A stretch of DNA of 64,000 bases from Lachnospiraceae bacterium AB2028 (GCA_000621425.1 JHYJ01000009.1:1-64000); one strand, 5' to 3'. Positions 43,038 to 52,514 are shown, counted from the first letter of the stretch. The notes: generated by a model from the letters alone, not told the origin. Translations and numbers: made by a program.

Positions 43038-43557
43038 TAAGGCTTTCAATAAGGCTCTTGATAATTTTACATTCGAGATGGCGGGGCGCGGTGCGGTCCG
43101 TCATCTTTTTGATATCGGTATGTCTGTTTCAGAGATCCATAATGAACTGCTTTATCCCGTGCCGGAAGAAAAGATAAGGGAAGAAGTCTGGACGTACCTG
43201 CTGGAAAAGGGCGTGATACTTTTGGAAGAACCTGATGATGGCCATAAAACACTTCAATACGAATTTGTGAAGGAAACAAACGAATACGGAAGGGTGAGCT
43301 TTAGGCGTGTGGAAAAGAAAATGCCGGAAGAAACTGATATGGACGGAGAACATGAGAGCAACGCATCTGCTTATGTCAAAGCAGAATTCGGAAAACTGCG
43401 CTATAAAGATCCTGAAGATTTCGAAAGAAAGCTTATGAAACTGGATGGCCGTGACAGGATATATATAACAGACCTGCCCTGGCCCCTTCAGCCCGTTTGG
43501 CATAGGAAGGATGAGAGAATTCAGCGGATAATGAAGGTTTTTGAACCTGCGGAATAG
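43012..43557 (+). CDS. Unknown protein translationally coupled to the cyclase
   Basis: The 181-residue protein starts inside the last codons of the cyclase gene, with AAAGCGGA upstream, so the two are coupled. It is charged and soluble, with a helical N-terminus (FDIGMSVSEIHNELLYPVPEEKIREEVWTYLLEKG reads like a winged-helix or MerR-like segment) and no recognised family. Physical coupling suggests a cyclase partner or an effector, which is inference. A GC-rich hairpin without a T-run follows at about 43571. Confidence 0.65.
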   Translation: MSSDSTKSNKAFNKALDNFTFEMAGRGAVRHLFDIGMSVSEIHNELLYPVPEEKIREEVWTYLLEKGVILLEEPDDGHKTLQYEFVKETNEYGRVSFRRVEKKMPEETDMDGEHESNASAYVKAEFGKLRYKDPEDFERKLMKLDGRDRIYITDLPWPLQPVWHRKDERIQRIMKVFEPAE

Positions 43558-43722
43558 TATAGAAATCCGGGCCTGCTCTATATGAGCAGGGGCTAACCTT
43601 GAAAAAAGCCTGTATGTTGCGTTATAATAACATCTGTTGTTATGTAACCTTAATGGCGGTTACATGGAATACAAAGTGTTCCGGACCGCTGCTGTTTAAT
43701 ATAAGTTTGGACTAAAAATAAA

Positions 43723-45009
43723 ATGCCTGCAAAGAAGAAAAAACTGCCTGCATGGGAAAAACTTGATAATACGGCGCTGCTCTTTCCGGTCATTGCGACG
43801 GAAGGAATGAGCAATGTATACCGTATCTCGGCTACCCTTACGGAAGAAGTGGATCCGGAGGCTCTGACGGAGGCCCAGGATAAGGTGCTTTCCCATTTTC
43901 TGAATTTCAGGATGAGGCTCAGGTCCGGGGTTTTCTGGTATTACTTCGAAGAAAATGATATGAAATATCCCGCAGTAAAAGAGGAAAATGATTTCCCGGG
44001 ATCTTATATCAATAAAAGCAAGAACAATCAGTATCTTTTCAGGGTTACCTATTACAAAAAGAGAATAAATCTTGAAGTTTTCCATGCACTTACCGATGGA
44101 TTTGGCGGTCTGGTATTTTTTAAGGAATTGCTTTACCAGTATCTCCGCATAAAGCATCCGGAGATACTTAATGTGGAAAAAGACCAGATTTCATCAGGCA
44201 TCTTTCTCGATAAGGAAGACAGCTATCTTAAGAATTTCAAGCAATCCAAGGATCATAGTGCGGCATATAAATCCAAGAAAGCGATTACCCTTAAAGGTGA
44301 AAAGCTTCCCACCGGAACCATGGGTGTGATCCACTGCTACCTTCCTTTTGTTGAAATGAAGGCGGCTGCAAAAAAATACGGCGTTACCCTGAATCAGTTT
44401 TTGGTGGGCACTTATGTTTATGCTATATATAAAGAGTATCTCAGGGGGGATGTATCAAAAACCCCCATAAACTGCTGTGTGCCTGTGGATCTCCGTTCAT
44501 ATTATAATTCGCATACACTTAAGAATTTCTTTGTAATGATAGCAGCCATATTCAGGCCCGAGAAGGAAGATTACAGCTATGAGGAAGTCCTGCATATTAT
44601 TGCAGACTGCCTGAAGAGCCAGATCAATCCGGAGCATCTGAATGACATACTTTCATACAATGTTTCAAATGAAAAGAATAAATTCCTGCGGCTTGTACCG
44701 CTGTTTTTAAAGAATATAGCCATAAGGCATGTATATGAAGCTACGGCCTTCGGTACCACTTCCACACTTACAAATGTCGGGAAGGTAGAGCTGCGGGAAC
44801 CCTATGAGCCTTATGTGGAGCATTTTTATGCAATGCTTTCCATGTCAAAAGGCCAGAATATGAAGGGGGCAGTTGTTACCTACAAGGATACCATGATACT
44901 TACATTCAGCACCATACTTGCGGATCTTTCGATACTGCGGACATTTTTCGCATGCCTCAGAGATGAGGGGGTACATGTTGCCGTAGATACCAACGGAGTA
45001 TGGGAATAG
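43723..45009 (+). CDS. Condensation/alcohol acetyltransferase-like acyltransferase
   Basis: The 428-residue protein belongs to the CoA-dependent acyltransferase fold shared by chloramphenicol acetyltransferase, alcohol acetyltransferases and condensation domains. The catalytic HxxxDG is HALTDG at residues 121-126 (EVFHALTDGFG), and a CVPVDLRSYY element matches the second half of the tunnel. It heads a three-gene set with a DUF6320 membrane protein (10 bp later) and an alpha/beta hydrolase. The acceptor is unknown; lipid or secondary-metabolite acylation is likely. Confidence 0.82.
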   Translation: MPAKKKKLPAWEKLDNTALLFPVIATEGMSNVYRISATLTEEVDPEALTEAQDKVLSHFLNFRMRLRSGVFWYYFEENDMKYPAVKEENDFPGSYINKSKNNQYLFRVTYYKKRINLEVFHALTDGFGGLVFFKELLYQYLRIKHPEILNVEKDQISSGIFLDKEDSYLKNFKQSKDHSAAYKSKKAITLKGEKLPTGTMGVIHCYLPFVEMKAAAKKYGVTLNQFLVGTYVYAIYKEYLRGDVSKTPINCCVPVDLRSYYNSHTLKNFFVMIAAIFRPEKEDYSYEEVLHIIADCLKSQINPEHLNDILSYNVSNEKNKFLRLVPLFLKNIAIRHVYEATAFGTTSTLTNVGKVELREPYEPYVEHFYAMLSMSKGQNMKGAVVTYKDTMILTFSTILADLSILRTFFACLRDEGVHVAVDTNGVWE

Positions 45010-45019
45010 GGGTATTAGT

Positions 45020-45784
45020 TTGAGCAAAAAAGAGAAAGCAGAAAAAAAATCCAATAAAAAGATGCAGCCTGAGGAGACTGTGCGCTCCATAAAGAAGTGT
45101 CCCCAGTGCGGCATAATCCTTTTGCAGGGCGGTGAAACCTGTCCTTTCTGCCACTGTGTGCCGGAGGACCAGGATGAGGAAACTGTTGCCCAGATAAAGA
45201 AGGATTTTGGCCCGGGGGCGCCTTACCCGGATATCATGAAGAAACAGAGACTGGTAAGGTTTGCCCTGCGGCTCATACTTTTTATAATGATAGTGATAAC
45301 AGCCACATCCATAGCTTTGAATTTCGCATTCACTCCTACGATATGGTGGTCATTAATAGTAATGGCCAGTATGATATATGGATATGTCATGCTTGATTAC
45401 TGGATAAAGCATGATTCAGGTTTTGCCAATAAGATAGGCGTGCAGATATTCGTCTCCATCCTGTTCATATTCCTGGCAGATTATCTGACAGGAAACAGGG
45501 GATGGGCATTGCAGTGGGTAATACCGAGTTTCATTCTTTTTGGCGATGCGGTGGTATTCTTCCTGATGCTTTTAAACAGAAGCAGGTGGACCAGCTATCT
45601 GCTCCTGCTGATACTGATGGAAATAGCAGGTGTAGTCATTCTGGGGCTGCTTTTTGCGGGAATTATACAGAACGGTATACTTGTCATAATCAGCATAGCC
45701 GTCACATCGGTATTCCTTCTGGCGACCGTAATATTCGGTGATGCCAAGATCACGACTGAACTAAAGAGACGATTCCATGTTTAA
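45020..45784 (+). CDS. DUF6320 zinc-ribbon membrane protein
   Basis: A TTG start is used. The 254-residue protein has a basic N-terminus, a zinc ribbon with CPQC and CPFC pairs near residues 27-46, and six or seven transmembrane helices in the remainder. This arrangement matches DUF6320 proteins, which commonly sit between this acyltransferase and an esterase in Firmicutes. It may hold or regulate the acyltransferase at the membrane. Confidence 0.8.
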   Translation: MSKKEKAEKKSNKKMQPEETVRSIKKCPQCGIILLQGGETCPFCHCVPEDQDEETVAQIKKDFGPGAPYPDIMKKQRLVRFALRLILFIMIVITATSIALNFAFTPTIWWSLIVMASMIYGYVMLDYWIKHDSGFANKIGVQIFVSILFIFLADYLTGNRGWALQWVIPSFILFGDAVVFFLMLLNRSRWTSYLLLLILMEIAGVVILGLLFAGIIQNGILVIISIAVTSVFLLATVIFGDAKITTELKRRFHV

Positions 45785-45798
45785 AAAGGTATTCTGAT

Positions 45799-46746
45799 AT
45801 GCAGACTTCCGATAATGAAGCAAGCCGTTTAGGAAAGACGGCTTTACAAGTAGTAAAGATGATAAACAGCATTCCGGGAGCATCAGATCCGGATGCAAAG
45901 ATCCGCAAATACGAGAGGGAGCCGGCCTGGAAATGTCCTGAAGGCTTAAAGCTTACTGAACTTGATTTAGGGATGTTTAAGGCAGACCTTATGCAGAGCG
46001 GACCCACTGATGGTATCATCCTGCAGCTCCATGGCGGCGGGTACTATGAGCCTATGCACAATCTCTATAGGGATACTGCGGCTCTTTATAATAAGCTGAG
46101 CGAAGGCTATGACATTCTTACTCCTGATTACCGTGTGGCTACGGAAGCTCCGTTCCCTGCAGCCTTGGAGGATGCGCTCTGTGCATACCGCTGGATAAGA
46201 GAACACGGATACTCCCAGGACAAGATCATATTTGCAGGAGACTCAGCCGGCGGCGGCCTGGTGCTGGGGCTTACGCTGTATCTCAAGGATCATGATCTTC
46301 CCCTGCCGGCAGGCATCATAACCATGTCTGCATGGACTGACCTTACCGGCAGCGGAGAATCCTATACGGCTAATTATGATATTGATCCGATTTTCGGCGG
46401 TACGAAAGACTCCCTTATATACAAGAACGACTATTATAGGAATGATTCCCCGGAAAATCCGTATATTTCTCCTGTGTTTGGAGACATGACAGGATTTCCG
46501 CCTATGCTTATGCAGGTAGGTGATCAGGAGATGCTTTTGTCTGACACTCTGACTGTTGCAGAGAATGCAAAAAAAGCGGGCGTAAAAGTGAAGCTCCATG
46601 TTTATCCGGGCATGTTCCATATATTCCAGATGGGATTCACACTTTATCCGGAATGTAAGGCGGCCTGGGAAGAGGTAAGGCGGTTCCTTAGGGTTATGAA
46701 GAATTTCGGGATCGAGGCAGATCCTAACAGTGAAACAGACGAATGA
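45799..46746 (+). CDS. Alpha/beta hydrolase (HSL/esterase family)
   Basis: The 315-residue protein has the HSL-family oxyanion motif QLHGGGYY, the nucleophile elbow GDSAGGG, and the catalytic Asp/His region (MLMQVGDQEMLLSD and HVYPGMFHIFQM). It hydrolyses short-chain esters or deacylates small molecules. It follows the DUF6320 gene by 14 bp and its last four bases overlap the tatD start (ATGA), so the four genes form one transcript. It could remove groups added by the acyltransferase. Confidence 0.9.
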   Translation: MQTSDNEASRLGKTALQVVKMINSIPGASDPDAKIRKYEREPAWKCPEGLKLTELDLGMFKADLMQSGPTDGIILQLHGGGYYEPMHNLYRDTAALYNKLSEGYDILTPDYRVATEAPFPAALEDALCAYRWIREHGYSQDKIIFAGDSAGGGLVLGLTLYLKDHDLPLPAGIITMSAWTDLTGSGESYTANYDIDPIFGGTKDSLIYKNDYYRNDSPENPYISPVFGDMTGFPPMLMQVGDQEMLLSDTLTVAENAKKAGVKVKLHVYPGMFHIFQMGFTLYPECKAAWEEVRRFLRVMKNFGIEADPNSETDE

Positions 46747-47543
46747 ATCAGAATACCAGATATATAGATATAGGACTTAATCTTTTCAGTGACCAGTTCC
46801 GGGGGCACGAAATCGAGATAGTTGAAAATGCCCGGGCGAAGGATGTCACTTTCATAATAACCGGCTCTTCCCTTAAGAGCTCACGACTTGCTGCAGAGTT
46901 CTGTGAAACGCACCCGGACAAAAACATATCTTTTACTGCGGGCATTCATCCCCATGATGCGAGAAACTGCGAGAAGGATACCCTGAATAATATCAGGAGC
47001 ATTCTGGCTGCCCACCGTGAGCATGCGGTGGCTGTAGGCGAGTGCGGCCTGGACTATGACAGGATGTTTTCGCCGGCGGATGTGCAGAGAAAAGTTTTCG
47101 AAGAACATATTGCCCTGGCAGAGGAGCTGGGACTTCCACTTTTCCTTCATGAGCGCAGCGCGGCAGAAGATTTCACAAAGATACTGTCCGGGCATCCGGA
47201 GGCTGCAAGTAAGGCTGTGGTTCACTGCTTTACCGGCGACAGGGCGACAGTGGAAGGATACCTGGAACTTGGCTGCATGATAGGCATCACCGGCTGGGTA
47301 TGCGATGACAGAAGGAATCAGGAGCTGCTGGATGCGCTGGAAGTGATTCCGGCGGACAGGCTTATGGCTGAGACTGACGGACCCTATCTCCTGCCCCGTG
47401 GGATAAAGGGGCTTAAAAATCCGAATGTTCCCGAAAATATTGTTTATGTCGTAAGGAAGCTTGCAGAGGTAAAGGGCGTTGACGAAGAGGAACTGCGGGG
47501 GCAGATATTGGACAATACTGTAAGGTTTTTCAAAATTCTTTAA
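46743..47543 (+). CDS. TatD family metal-dependent hydrolase
   Basis: The 266-residue protein has the E. coli TatD-like start (YIDIGLNLFSDQF, replacing the usual DTHCH), GIHPHDA, VGECGLDYDR, LHERSA, HCFTG and AETDGPYLLPRG. TatD proteins are 3'-5' DNA/RNA exonucleases of the amidohydrolase fold. The start overlaps the esterase stop. A terminator follows about 65 bp after the stop. Confidence 0.92.
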   Translation: MNQNTRYIDIGLNLFSDQFRGHEIEIVENARAKDVTFIITGSSLKSSRLAAEFCETHPDKNISFTAGIHPHDARNCEKDTLNNIRSILAAHREHAVAVGECGLDYDRMFSPADVQRKVFEEHIALAEELGLPLFLHERSAAEDFTKILSGHPEAASKAVVHCFTGDRATVEGYLELGCMIGITGWVCDDRRNQELLDALEVIPADRLMAETDGPYLLPRGIKGLKNPNVPENIVYVVRKLAEVKGVDEEELRGQILDNTVRFFKIL

Positions 47544-47606
47544 AAGATGACAGAAATACTATCCAAATACATTTGAAATATGTCAAAAAAGGGCTTAGTT
47601 ACAGGG

Positions 47607-47640
47607 CTGTTGCACATTGCTGTGCAGCAGTCTTATTTTT
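47607..47640 (+). terminator. Intrinsic terminator after tatD (block A)
   Basis: CTGTTGCACA and TGTGCAGCAG form a 10-bp stem (one G-U pair) with a 4-base loop and a T-rich tail. The hairpin is very similar in sequence to the one at 53440. Confidence 0.75.
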
Positions 47641-47649
47641 GTGCGTAAA

Positions 47650-47743
47650 AAAATTTTGAGAAAATTTTGAAAATTCATTTACAAAATTTTGCGAGTTTGA
47701 TATTATGCTTTTGAATAGATGAAATAGCTGAAATAAAATTTTG
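47650..47743 (+). repeat. Four AAAATTTTG repeats around the AAA-protein promoter
   Basis: Exact copies start at 47650, 47661, 47683 and 47735. The first three are 11 and 22 bp apart, placing them on the same DNA face. The third lies in the promoter spacer and the fourth in the leader. They could be binding sites of a regulator or bent-DNA tracts. Confidence 0.55.
47678..47706 (+). promoter_or_regulatory. Promoter of the triple-AAA gene (block A)
   Basis: TTTACA and TATTAT are 17 bp apart. The promoter and its flanks align with the promoter at 53557 (ATTTACA followed by TGATAT at the same distance). Confidence 0.7.
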
Positions 47744-47764
47744 CAAACGGGAAAGGAGAAAGCC

Positions 47765-50605
47765 ATGAGATATTACAGTTTTATTCTGGCAGTAAACGAA
47801 GAATACATTATAAAGAACACAACCATTAGGCTTAAGGACTATTACTACGATAATGCTATCGGTGCCATGAACACATATGTGGTCCGGAATATCGAGAATG
47901 ATCTGGCATTTTTTGCATACAGGGAGGAGAATAACAGAATTTATTCTTCTATGTCATATGACGAGCAGAAAACAGACTTTCAGGCTGCGTATGATCATAT
48001 TACAGGAATGTTGGAAAGCGTATTCAAAATAAGAAAGTTCGCAGGCACTCCCGAAGAGATAACTATGTTTGAGTATATGGATAATCTCAACGAGGCCACA
48101 AGAAGGGATTATATTCAGATGCGTCACAGGATAGTCGAGGCTGCTAATCTCTGGATGTGGGGGTATTACAAGACCGATCAGAGGGATAATATCCGTTACG
48201 ATTTTAAGGAATATATGATTCCTAAGAAACCGCAGGCAAAACAGGCAATATACGATGAAGGTTTTATTGCGGAACTGGACAAAATAAAGAGCCATAAGAA
48301 TACAGAAGAATTTAAGGGTAATATGGTCCATTATGTCATATCAGCCGGAAGCATAGAGGCGGCAAGGGATATGACCGGGTGCCTTATGCAGAGCCTGTCC
48401 GAGGCAGGGCGTATAAGCAGCGGTCGTATGGAGATCATAAGCGACATCCTGCCGGAAGCATATAAGGGGAGCAATTATCTTGAGGATATAATAGAGAACA
48501 ATTTCGGCGGCGTGGTTGTTTTTGACCTGACGGAAAGTTTCGGCCATGATCCCGTGGAGTATGTTCGTATGAGTGACTATATCGAGAAACTCCTGAAACA
48601 GTACCGTAACCGCTGCCTGTTCGTATTCAATTATAACGTGGATCATCCTGGGTTTTCGTATATGATCCTGCCAAAACTGAGTAAATATGTGCTGCCGGTT
48701 GCCCTTAAGGAAGGCAGGGGTGACAGGAAAGCATCCGTAAAATATCTGGCATCCTTAATAAAGAATTCCGAATATTCGGAATATTCAGGACAGGCAGCAG
48801 AGTTCCTGAAGCTTTTCCCAGGGGATGATTTTTCCCAGACAGACATATTGTCTGCATTTGAGAAATTCGGTCCGTGGTGCATTAACAAAAATGTCATAAA
48901 GGCATATGATTTTGACCTGTCCGGGGATTTTATGCTGGACCGTTCTGAACACGGCGAATCCCCGTCTGAAAAATTAAAGAGCCTTATCGGGCTGAATATA
49001 GTAAAGCAGGAGATAGAAAAGATAATCTCAGCGGACCTGGTTGAAAAGGAACGCAGAAAGCAAAAGGGGAATAATTACAATGCCGGGTCCATGCATATGG
49101 TTTTTGCAGGAAATCCCGGCAGTGCAAAAACAACAGTTGCCAAGCTCTTTGCCGGTATTGCAAAGGAAAAAGGCATTTTAAAGAGCGGTGCTTTTGTTGA
49201 ACGGGGCGGGATGGATCTGTGCGGTCTGGATTGCGTAACCGCAATAAGGGATGCCTTCATTGCCGCAAAGGGCGGAGTACTTTTTATCGATGAAGCCTAC
49301 TCTATGAAATACGATACACCGGTTACGGTGCTGATCCAGGAAATGGAAAACAGAAGGGATGATGTCATCGTGATCCTTGCGGGGTATAGTGAGAGAATGA
49401 AGGCTTTCATGGAAATAAATGAAGGCCTGAAAAGCAGGGTTCCCAACTGGATAGATTTCCCGGACTATTCGGCAGATGAGCTGACGGATATATTTCGGCT
49501 CATGATAAAGGAACGTGGATTTTCCGCAACGGAAGATGCCGTGAATGAGGCTCATTACATATTTGAAAAAGTACGCTTCCTGGAAGATTTCGGTAACGGA
49601 AGATACGTGCGCAATCTTGTAGACCGTGCAGTGCGTGATCAGTCCAACCGTCTGCTTGCCGATGGAAAGGGTGTGGAGAATGTCAGAAAAGAGGAACTGT
49701 TCCTGTTTACAAAGAAAGACATACATGCCCTGGATGACGGGCTGAGAGAAGAACGCGAGCCGGGTACAGCCTTAAAGGAACTGGACGAAATGATCGGGCT
49801 CTCATCAGTAAAGGATGTCATTCACAAGGCTATAGCAAATTTTAAATTCAACAAGCTGTGCATGGAGAGAGGAATTGCCAGGGACAGGGCATCTCTCCAT
49901 ATGGTATTCATGGGCAATCCCGGTTCTGCCAAGACTACGGTGGCAAGACTTTTTGCCGAGATAATGAGGGATGAAAAAGTGCTGCCTTCAGGAAACTTCG
50001 TGGAAGCGGGGAGAGCCGATCTGGTAGGACCTGCCGTAGGCTCCACTCCCTATATCGTTAAGAAAAAATTCAGCGAGGCCCGGGGAGGAGTGCTGTTTAT
50101 AGACGAGGCGTACTCACTCTGTGATGGAGCACACGGTGCAAACGGAGATGAGGCAATAAATACCATAGTGCAGGAAATGGAAAACCACAGGGAAGACGTG
50201 ATCGTAATCTTTGCAGGATATCCGAAGCCCATGCAGGAGTTTCTTGACAGGAATCCCGGTATGAGGTCAAGAATTGCATTCAACGTGAATTTTGAAGACT
50301 ACTCGGCTGACGAACTCTGTGGTATCACAAAGCTCATGCTTTCAAAGAAGCAGATGAGCATAACGGACTCCGCCATGGATAAGCTTAAGTCCATGTACGA
50401 CAGAGTGTGTGGCAGCAGGGATTTCGGCAACGGCCGTTTCGTGCGAAAGGTTCTGGAAGAAGCACAGATGAATCTGGCGGAGCGTGTGATGAAACTTGAT
50501 ATAGCGGAGATCACTACAGAACTCATCACTACCGTAGACGAGTGCGACATTCCGGCAACGGATTTCTTCGGTGCTGTGACGGTGAGAAAAGTAGGTTTTT
50601 TCTGA
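47765..50605 (+). CDS. SpoVK/CbbX-like ATPase with three AAA-like domains
   Basis: The start is ATG 47765 after GGAAAGGAG; the upstream in-frame ATG at 47741 lies before this site. The 946-residue protein has an alpha-helical N-terminus (1-180) and a degenerate AAA domain (about 187-290, where VISAGSIEAARD and VVVFDLTES stand in place of Walker A and B). Two intact AAA domains follow: GNPGSAKTT at 449-457 with GVLFIDEAYS at 504-513, and GNPGSAKTT at 718-726 with GVLFIDEAYS near 775. The last two are SpoVK/CbbX/EccA-like. It should be a hexameric remodelling ATPase. The target is unknown. Confidence 0.88.
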   Translation: MRYYSFILAVNEEYIIKNTTIRLKDYYYDNAIGAMNTYVVRNIENDLAFFAYREENNRIYSSMSYDEQKTDFQAAYDHITGMLESVFKIRKFAGTPEEITMFEYMDNLNEATRRDYIQMRHRIVEAANLWMWGYYKTDQRDNIRYDFKEYMIPKKPQAKQAIYDEGFIAELDKIKSHKNTEEFKGNMVHYVISAGSIEAARDMTGCLMQSLSEAGRISSGRMEIISDILPEAYKGSNYLEDIIENNFGGVVVFDLTESFGHDPVEYVRMSDYIEKLLKQYRNRCLFVFNYNVDHPGFSYMILPKLSKYVLPVALKEGRGDRKASVKYLASLIKNSEYSEYSGQAAEFLKLFPGDDFSQTDILSAFEKFGPWCINKNVIKAYDFDLSGDFMLDRSEHGESPSEKLKSLIGLNIVKQEIEKIISADLVEKERRKQKGNNYNAGSMHMVFAGNPGSAKTTVAKLFAGIAKEKGILKSGAFVERGGMDLCGLDCVTAIRDAFIAAKGGVLFIDEAYSMKYDTPVTVLIQEMENRRDDVIVILAGYSERMKAFMEINEGLKSRVPNWIDFPDYSADELTDIFRLMIKERGFSATEDAVNEAHYIFEKVRFLEDFGNGRYVRNLVDRAVRDQSNRLLADGKGVENVRKEELFLFTKKDIHALDDGLREEREPGTALKELDEMIGLSSVKDVIHKAIANFKFNKLCMERGIARDRASLHMVFMGNPGSAKTTVARLFAEIMRDEKVLPSGNFVEAGRADLVGPAVGSTPYIVKKKFSEARGGVLFIDEAYSLCDGAHGANGDEAINTIVQEMENHREDVIVIFAGYPKPMQEFLDRNPGMRSRIAFNVNFEDYSADELCGITKLMLSKKQMSITDSAMDKLKSMYDRVCGSRDFGNGRFVRKVLEEAQMNLAERVMKLDIAEITTELITTVDECDIPATDFFGAVTVRKVGFF

Positions 50606-50758
50606 TACCGGATATTATATTCTCACAGCGTCAGCTATTCCGGCACTGTGAGAAATTCGGTACATATTTAAAGCGTTGGGAATAGTTGTCAATAGAAAAG
50701 GATTGTGCAACAATAACAGAAGTAAATTCAACGGAATTCAACATTAGAGGAGACGATT

Positions 50759-51625
50759 ATGCAGGATCAGAAAGGCAGCAGAGTCTTGGCAATATGCTAT
50801 GACTTTGACAAAACTTTATCACCCACCGACATGCAGGCTCAGGGCTATATTCAGTCCGTGGGATATGATGTGGCTGAGTTCTGGAAAAAGACAAACGAAC
50901 TGGCCGAAACCAATGATATGGATAAAAACCTTGCTTATATGTATGTAATGATGGATGAGGCAAGGGGGCGGCTGATCTTTAGCCGTGACAAGCTGGAAGA
51001 ATACGGCAGCAGGGTTTCGCTATTTTCCGGAGTTGCGGAGTGGTTTGACCGGCTGAATAAATACGGGGAAGACCATGGCATATGTGTCGAGCACTATATC
51101 ATTTCTTCCGGATTAAAAGAAATGATAGAGGGAACGGAGATTGCCAGAAAGGGAGCATTCAAAAAAGTCTATGCCAGCAGCTTTTATTATGATGACCGTG
51201 GAATGGCGGTATGGCCTGCCCAGGTGGTCAATTATACGAATAAGACACAGTTCCTTTTCAGGATAGTTAAGGGAGTACTGGATGTTAATGACGATAATGT
51301 AAATGAATACTGTAAGCCTGAGGATCTGAGGGTGCCCTTCAGGAATATCGTATACATCGGTGACAGTGATACTGATATTCCCTGCATGAAGGTGGTTAAT
51401 TCCAATGGCGGTCATTCCATAGGCGTGTATAATCCTGAAACAAAGAATGTGGACCGCGTCAACAAGATGCTCCGTGAGAATCGCATTCGCTATATCGCAC
51501 CTGCAGATTACAACGACGGCTCTGAACTTGACAGGCTGGTCAAGGCGATAATAGACAAAACGGAAGCATACGAGGTGCTGGAAAGCAAGCATGTGAGTGA
51601 TATGCATGGCGCAGTGGAAGGCTAA
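50759..51625 (+). CDS. HAD family hydrolase
   Basis: The 288-residue protein follows GAGGAG. It has the HAD nucleophile motif CYDFDKTLS (motif I DxD-like DFDKT), ISSGLKEMIE (motif II) and YIGDSDTDIPCM (motif IV). It is a cytosolic phosphatase-type HAD protein with a helical cap (about 35-100). The substrate is unknown. It has its own upstream gap of 150 bp after the AAA gene and is followed by a 75-bp gap. Confidence 0.88.
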   Translation: MQDQKGSRVLAICYDFDKTLSPTDMQAQGYIQSVGYDVAEFWKKTNELAETNDMDKNLAYMYVMMDEARGRLIFSRDKLEEYGSRVSLFSGVAEWFDRLNKYGEDHGICVEHYIISSGLKEMIEGTEIARKGAFKKVYASSFYYDDRGMAVWPAQVVNYTNKTQFLFRIVKGVLDVNDDNVNEYCKPEDLRVPFRNIVYIGDSDTDIPCMKVVNSNGGHSIGVYNPETKNVDRVNKMLRENRIRYIAPADYNDGSELDRLVKAIIDKTEAYEVLESKHVSDMHGAVEG

Positions 51626-51700
51626 CAAGCTCATTATGGTGTCATAAGGAAAGCTGGTATAGTGATATAGACAAATTTAATAAAATATGGAGGAAAGAAA

Positions 51701-52384
51701 TTGAGTTTAAATGCATCAAATAATAATTTTGTGCTGAACTATATTTGTGAATTGGTGTCCATCGAAAAAGAGAGTAGGAAATACGCGAAAGATAAGAGAA
51801 AATGTCCAGAAAAAAGGGATTTTGAAAAGAAATATCAGAGCTATAAAGGCAATGTTGGCGGTGAAAACTATATGTTCACGGGCGTCAAATATCTGCTTAA
51901 TCAGATAATCAGGCAGTATATTCCTTCAGATGAGAATTTTCATATTTCGGAGGATGGATACAAATTGTGGAGAAGTTTATCAAAAGAATCAGTCTGGGGA
52001 TATGTTTATACTAATCATATAGTATATGACGGAACTGAGGATATTGAATTAGGTAAGTATATCGGCAGATCGAAGAAACCAGAAAGCACAGTTCTGCATC
52101 CGGGAGAAAAATTTACTTTCAATGATTTCTATACAGATGAGCACATGATTGATGTGGCGTCAATCATTGAAGTTATGGTCCGGCTTGATGACATCACACC
52201 ATTAAACATTAAGCATATTTTGGATCAGATACATATTGCGCGAATACTTAAAAGTGAAGACAAGATTTTAAAGCCGAACCATAAGCGTCTGAAAGGTATA
52301 GGTTATGAAAGTATGGATATTCAGTATATATATGACAACACTTATAAAAATATAAATCTGCTGTCAAAATGCGAGACGATGTGA
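51701..52384 (+). CDS. Unknown protein, possibly restriction- or HNH-like
   Basis: A TTG start lies 7 bases after AGGAGG. The 227-residue product is Lys-, Ile- and Asn-rich and visibly more A/T-rich than neighbouring genes, suggesting transfer. The segment FTFNDFYTDEHMIDVASIIEVM and the following LNIKHILDQIHIARILKSEDK resemble the C-terminal part of a family of presumed HNH-type nuclease proteins in mobile regions. That comparison is from memory and weak. It could equally be an orphan gene. Confidence 0.6.
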   Translation: MSLNASNNNFVLNYICELVSIEKESRKYAKDKRKCPEKRDFEKKYQSYKGNVGGENYMFTGVKYLLNQIIRQYIPSDENFHISEDGYKLWRSLSKESVWGYVYTNHIVYDGTEDIELGKYIGRSKKPESTVLHPGEKFTFNDFYTDEHMIDVASIIEVMVRLDDITPLNIKHILDQIHIARILKSEDKILKPNHKRLKGIGYESMDIQYIYDNTYKNINLLSKCETM

Positions 52385-52514
52385 GGTATAGGGTTAGTGT
52401 GGAACAGACAAGGTATCTGCGTTTCGCAAACACAAAATATTTTATTGACAACCCGTTGCATCTGATGATAATGTAAAATCTGATGGAATAGGAAAATGGC
52501 TGAGGTTTATAAGC

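Noticed and set aside
43566-43594. Hairpin CCTGCTC/GAGCAGG after the cyclase-linked gene
   Set aside because: The stem is good but no T-run follows, so it is not called a terminator.
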